A stretch of 42,705 nt of DNA from Lineolata rhizophorae (Eukaryota; Ascomycota; Dothideomycetes; Lineolatales; Lineolataceae), in contig MU001679.1 in assembly GCA_010093515.1 (NCBI GenBank), positions 662,708-705,412 on the forward strand, written 5' to 3'. Position 1 is the first letter of the stretch. Every line of letters starts with the position of its first letter. A program made the position numbers and the translations under genes. This document shows positions 42,636 to 42,705 of the stretch, piece after piece. The notes under the pieces are model-generated. The model searched no databases and had not been told where the DNA came from. It saw only the letters and a list, made by a program, of their open reading frames with translations.

Positions 42636-42705
42636 GGTGGGGGGAACTCGGTCTCGCTTTGGTGGTTGGGCTGTCGTTTTTCATTGTGTGGCGCCTTTTT
42701 TTTTT

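Overview
The window is nuclear DNA from a filamentous ascomycete (Pezizomycotina, most likely a Sordariomycete; I cannot name the species). The signs are short introns (about 50-140 nt) with fungal donors (GTACGT, GTAAGC, GTATGC), CTAAC/CTGAC-type branch sites and CAG/TAG acceptors. Genes are widely spaced on both strands, and the proteins belong to known fungal families. No bacterial features, CRISPR arrays, rRNA genes or intact transposons were seen.

Layout. 1-1000: AT-rich, no gene supported. 1001-2089 (+): splicing factor Bud13/Cwc26. 2211-3773 (-): probable mitochondrial RRM-like protein, sharing a 309-bp divergent promoter with TRM1 at 4083-6329 (+). 7320-8876 (+): secreted Rds1-type ferritin-like protein, with AT-rich gene-free flanks. 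10348-11779 (-): PARP-type zinc finger/AT-hook protein in five exons, divergent from 12414-15965 (+), a 1183-aa protein with a mitochondrial-type N-terminus that I do not recognise. 15966-19793: long GC-rich non-coding stretch ending in a CT-rich leader. 19794-22107 (+): acidic nuclear protein resembling Ifh1/Crf1. 22108-24288: non-coding, with a tRNA-like Pol III element on the minus strand. 24289-27116 (+): Brf1, the TFIIIB subunit. 28205-28626 (+): small conserved disordered protein behind a stress-type promoter. 29886-31739 (+): two-TM membrane protein with a disordered tail. 32285-34351 (-): RRM plus K/E-rich nucleolar-type protein (Nop8/NOL8-like). 35568-37213 (-): F-box protein whose first exon I could not place. 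37214-40289: very GC-rich gene-free region with G-runs, a TTTTA tract and a 22-bp tandem repeat. 40290-42635 (+): HSF-type transcription factor of the Sfl1 type, six exons.

How the genes relate. The window is not a cluster, but many products serve gene expression: splicing (Bud13), tRNA modification (Trm1), Pol III initiation (Brf1), ribosomal-protein-gene transcription (Ifh1-like), ribosome biogenesis (Nop8-like) and heat-shock/morphology transcription (Sfl1-like). Splice junctions were assigned by eye; for each complete multi-exon gene the summed exons are divisible by three and the joined protein reads continuously through its family motif.

Most interesting signals. (1) The Ifh1-like leader has an 8-codon uORF ending 6 nt before an uninterrupted 20-bp hairpin, closed by an outer 8-bp helix that overlaps the uORF; no other ATG lies between the uORF and the main start. 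(2) A degenerate tRNA-like element with A box, B box and T-run terminator lies about 500 bp upstream of BRF1, which encodes the factor such elements recruit. (3) TRM1 has an open, basic, presequence-like extension beginning at a CUG in good context, suggesting non-AUG dual targeting.
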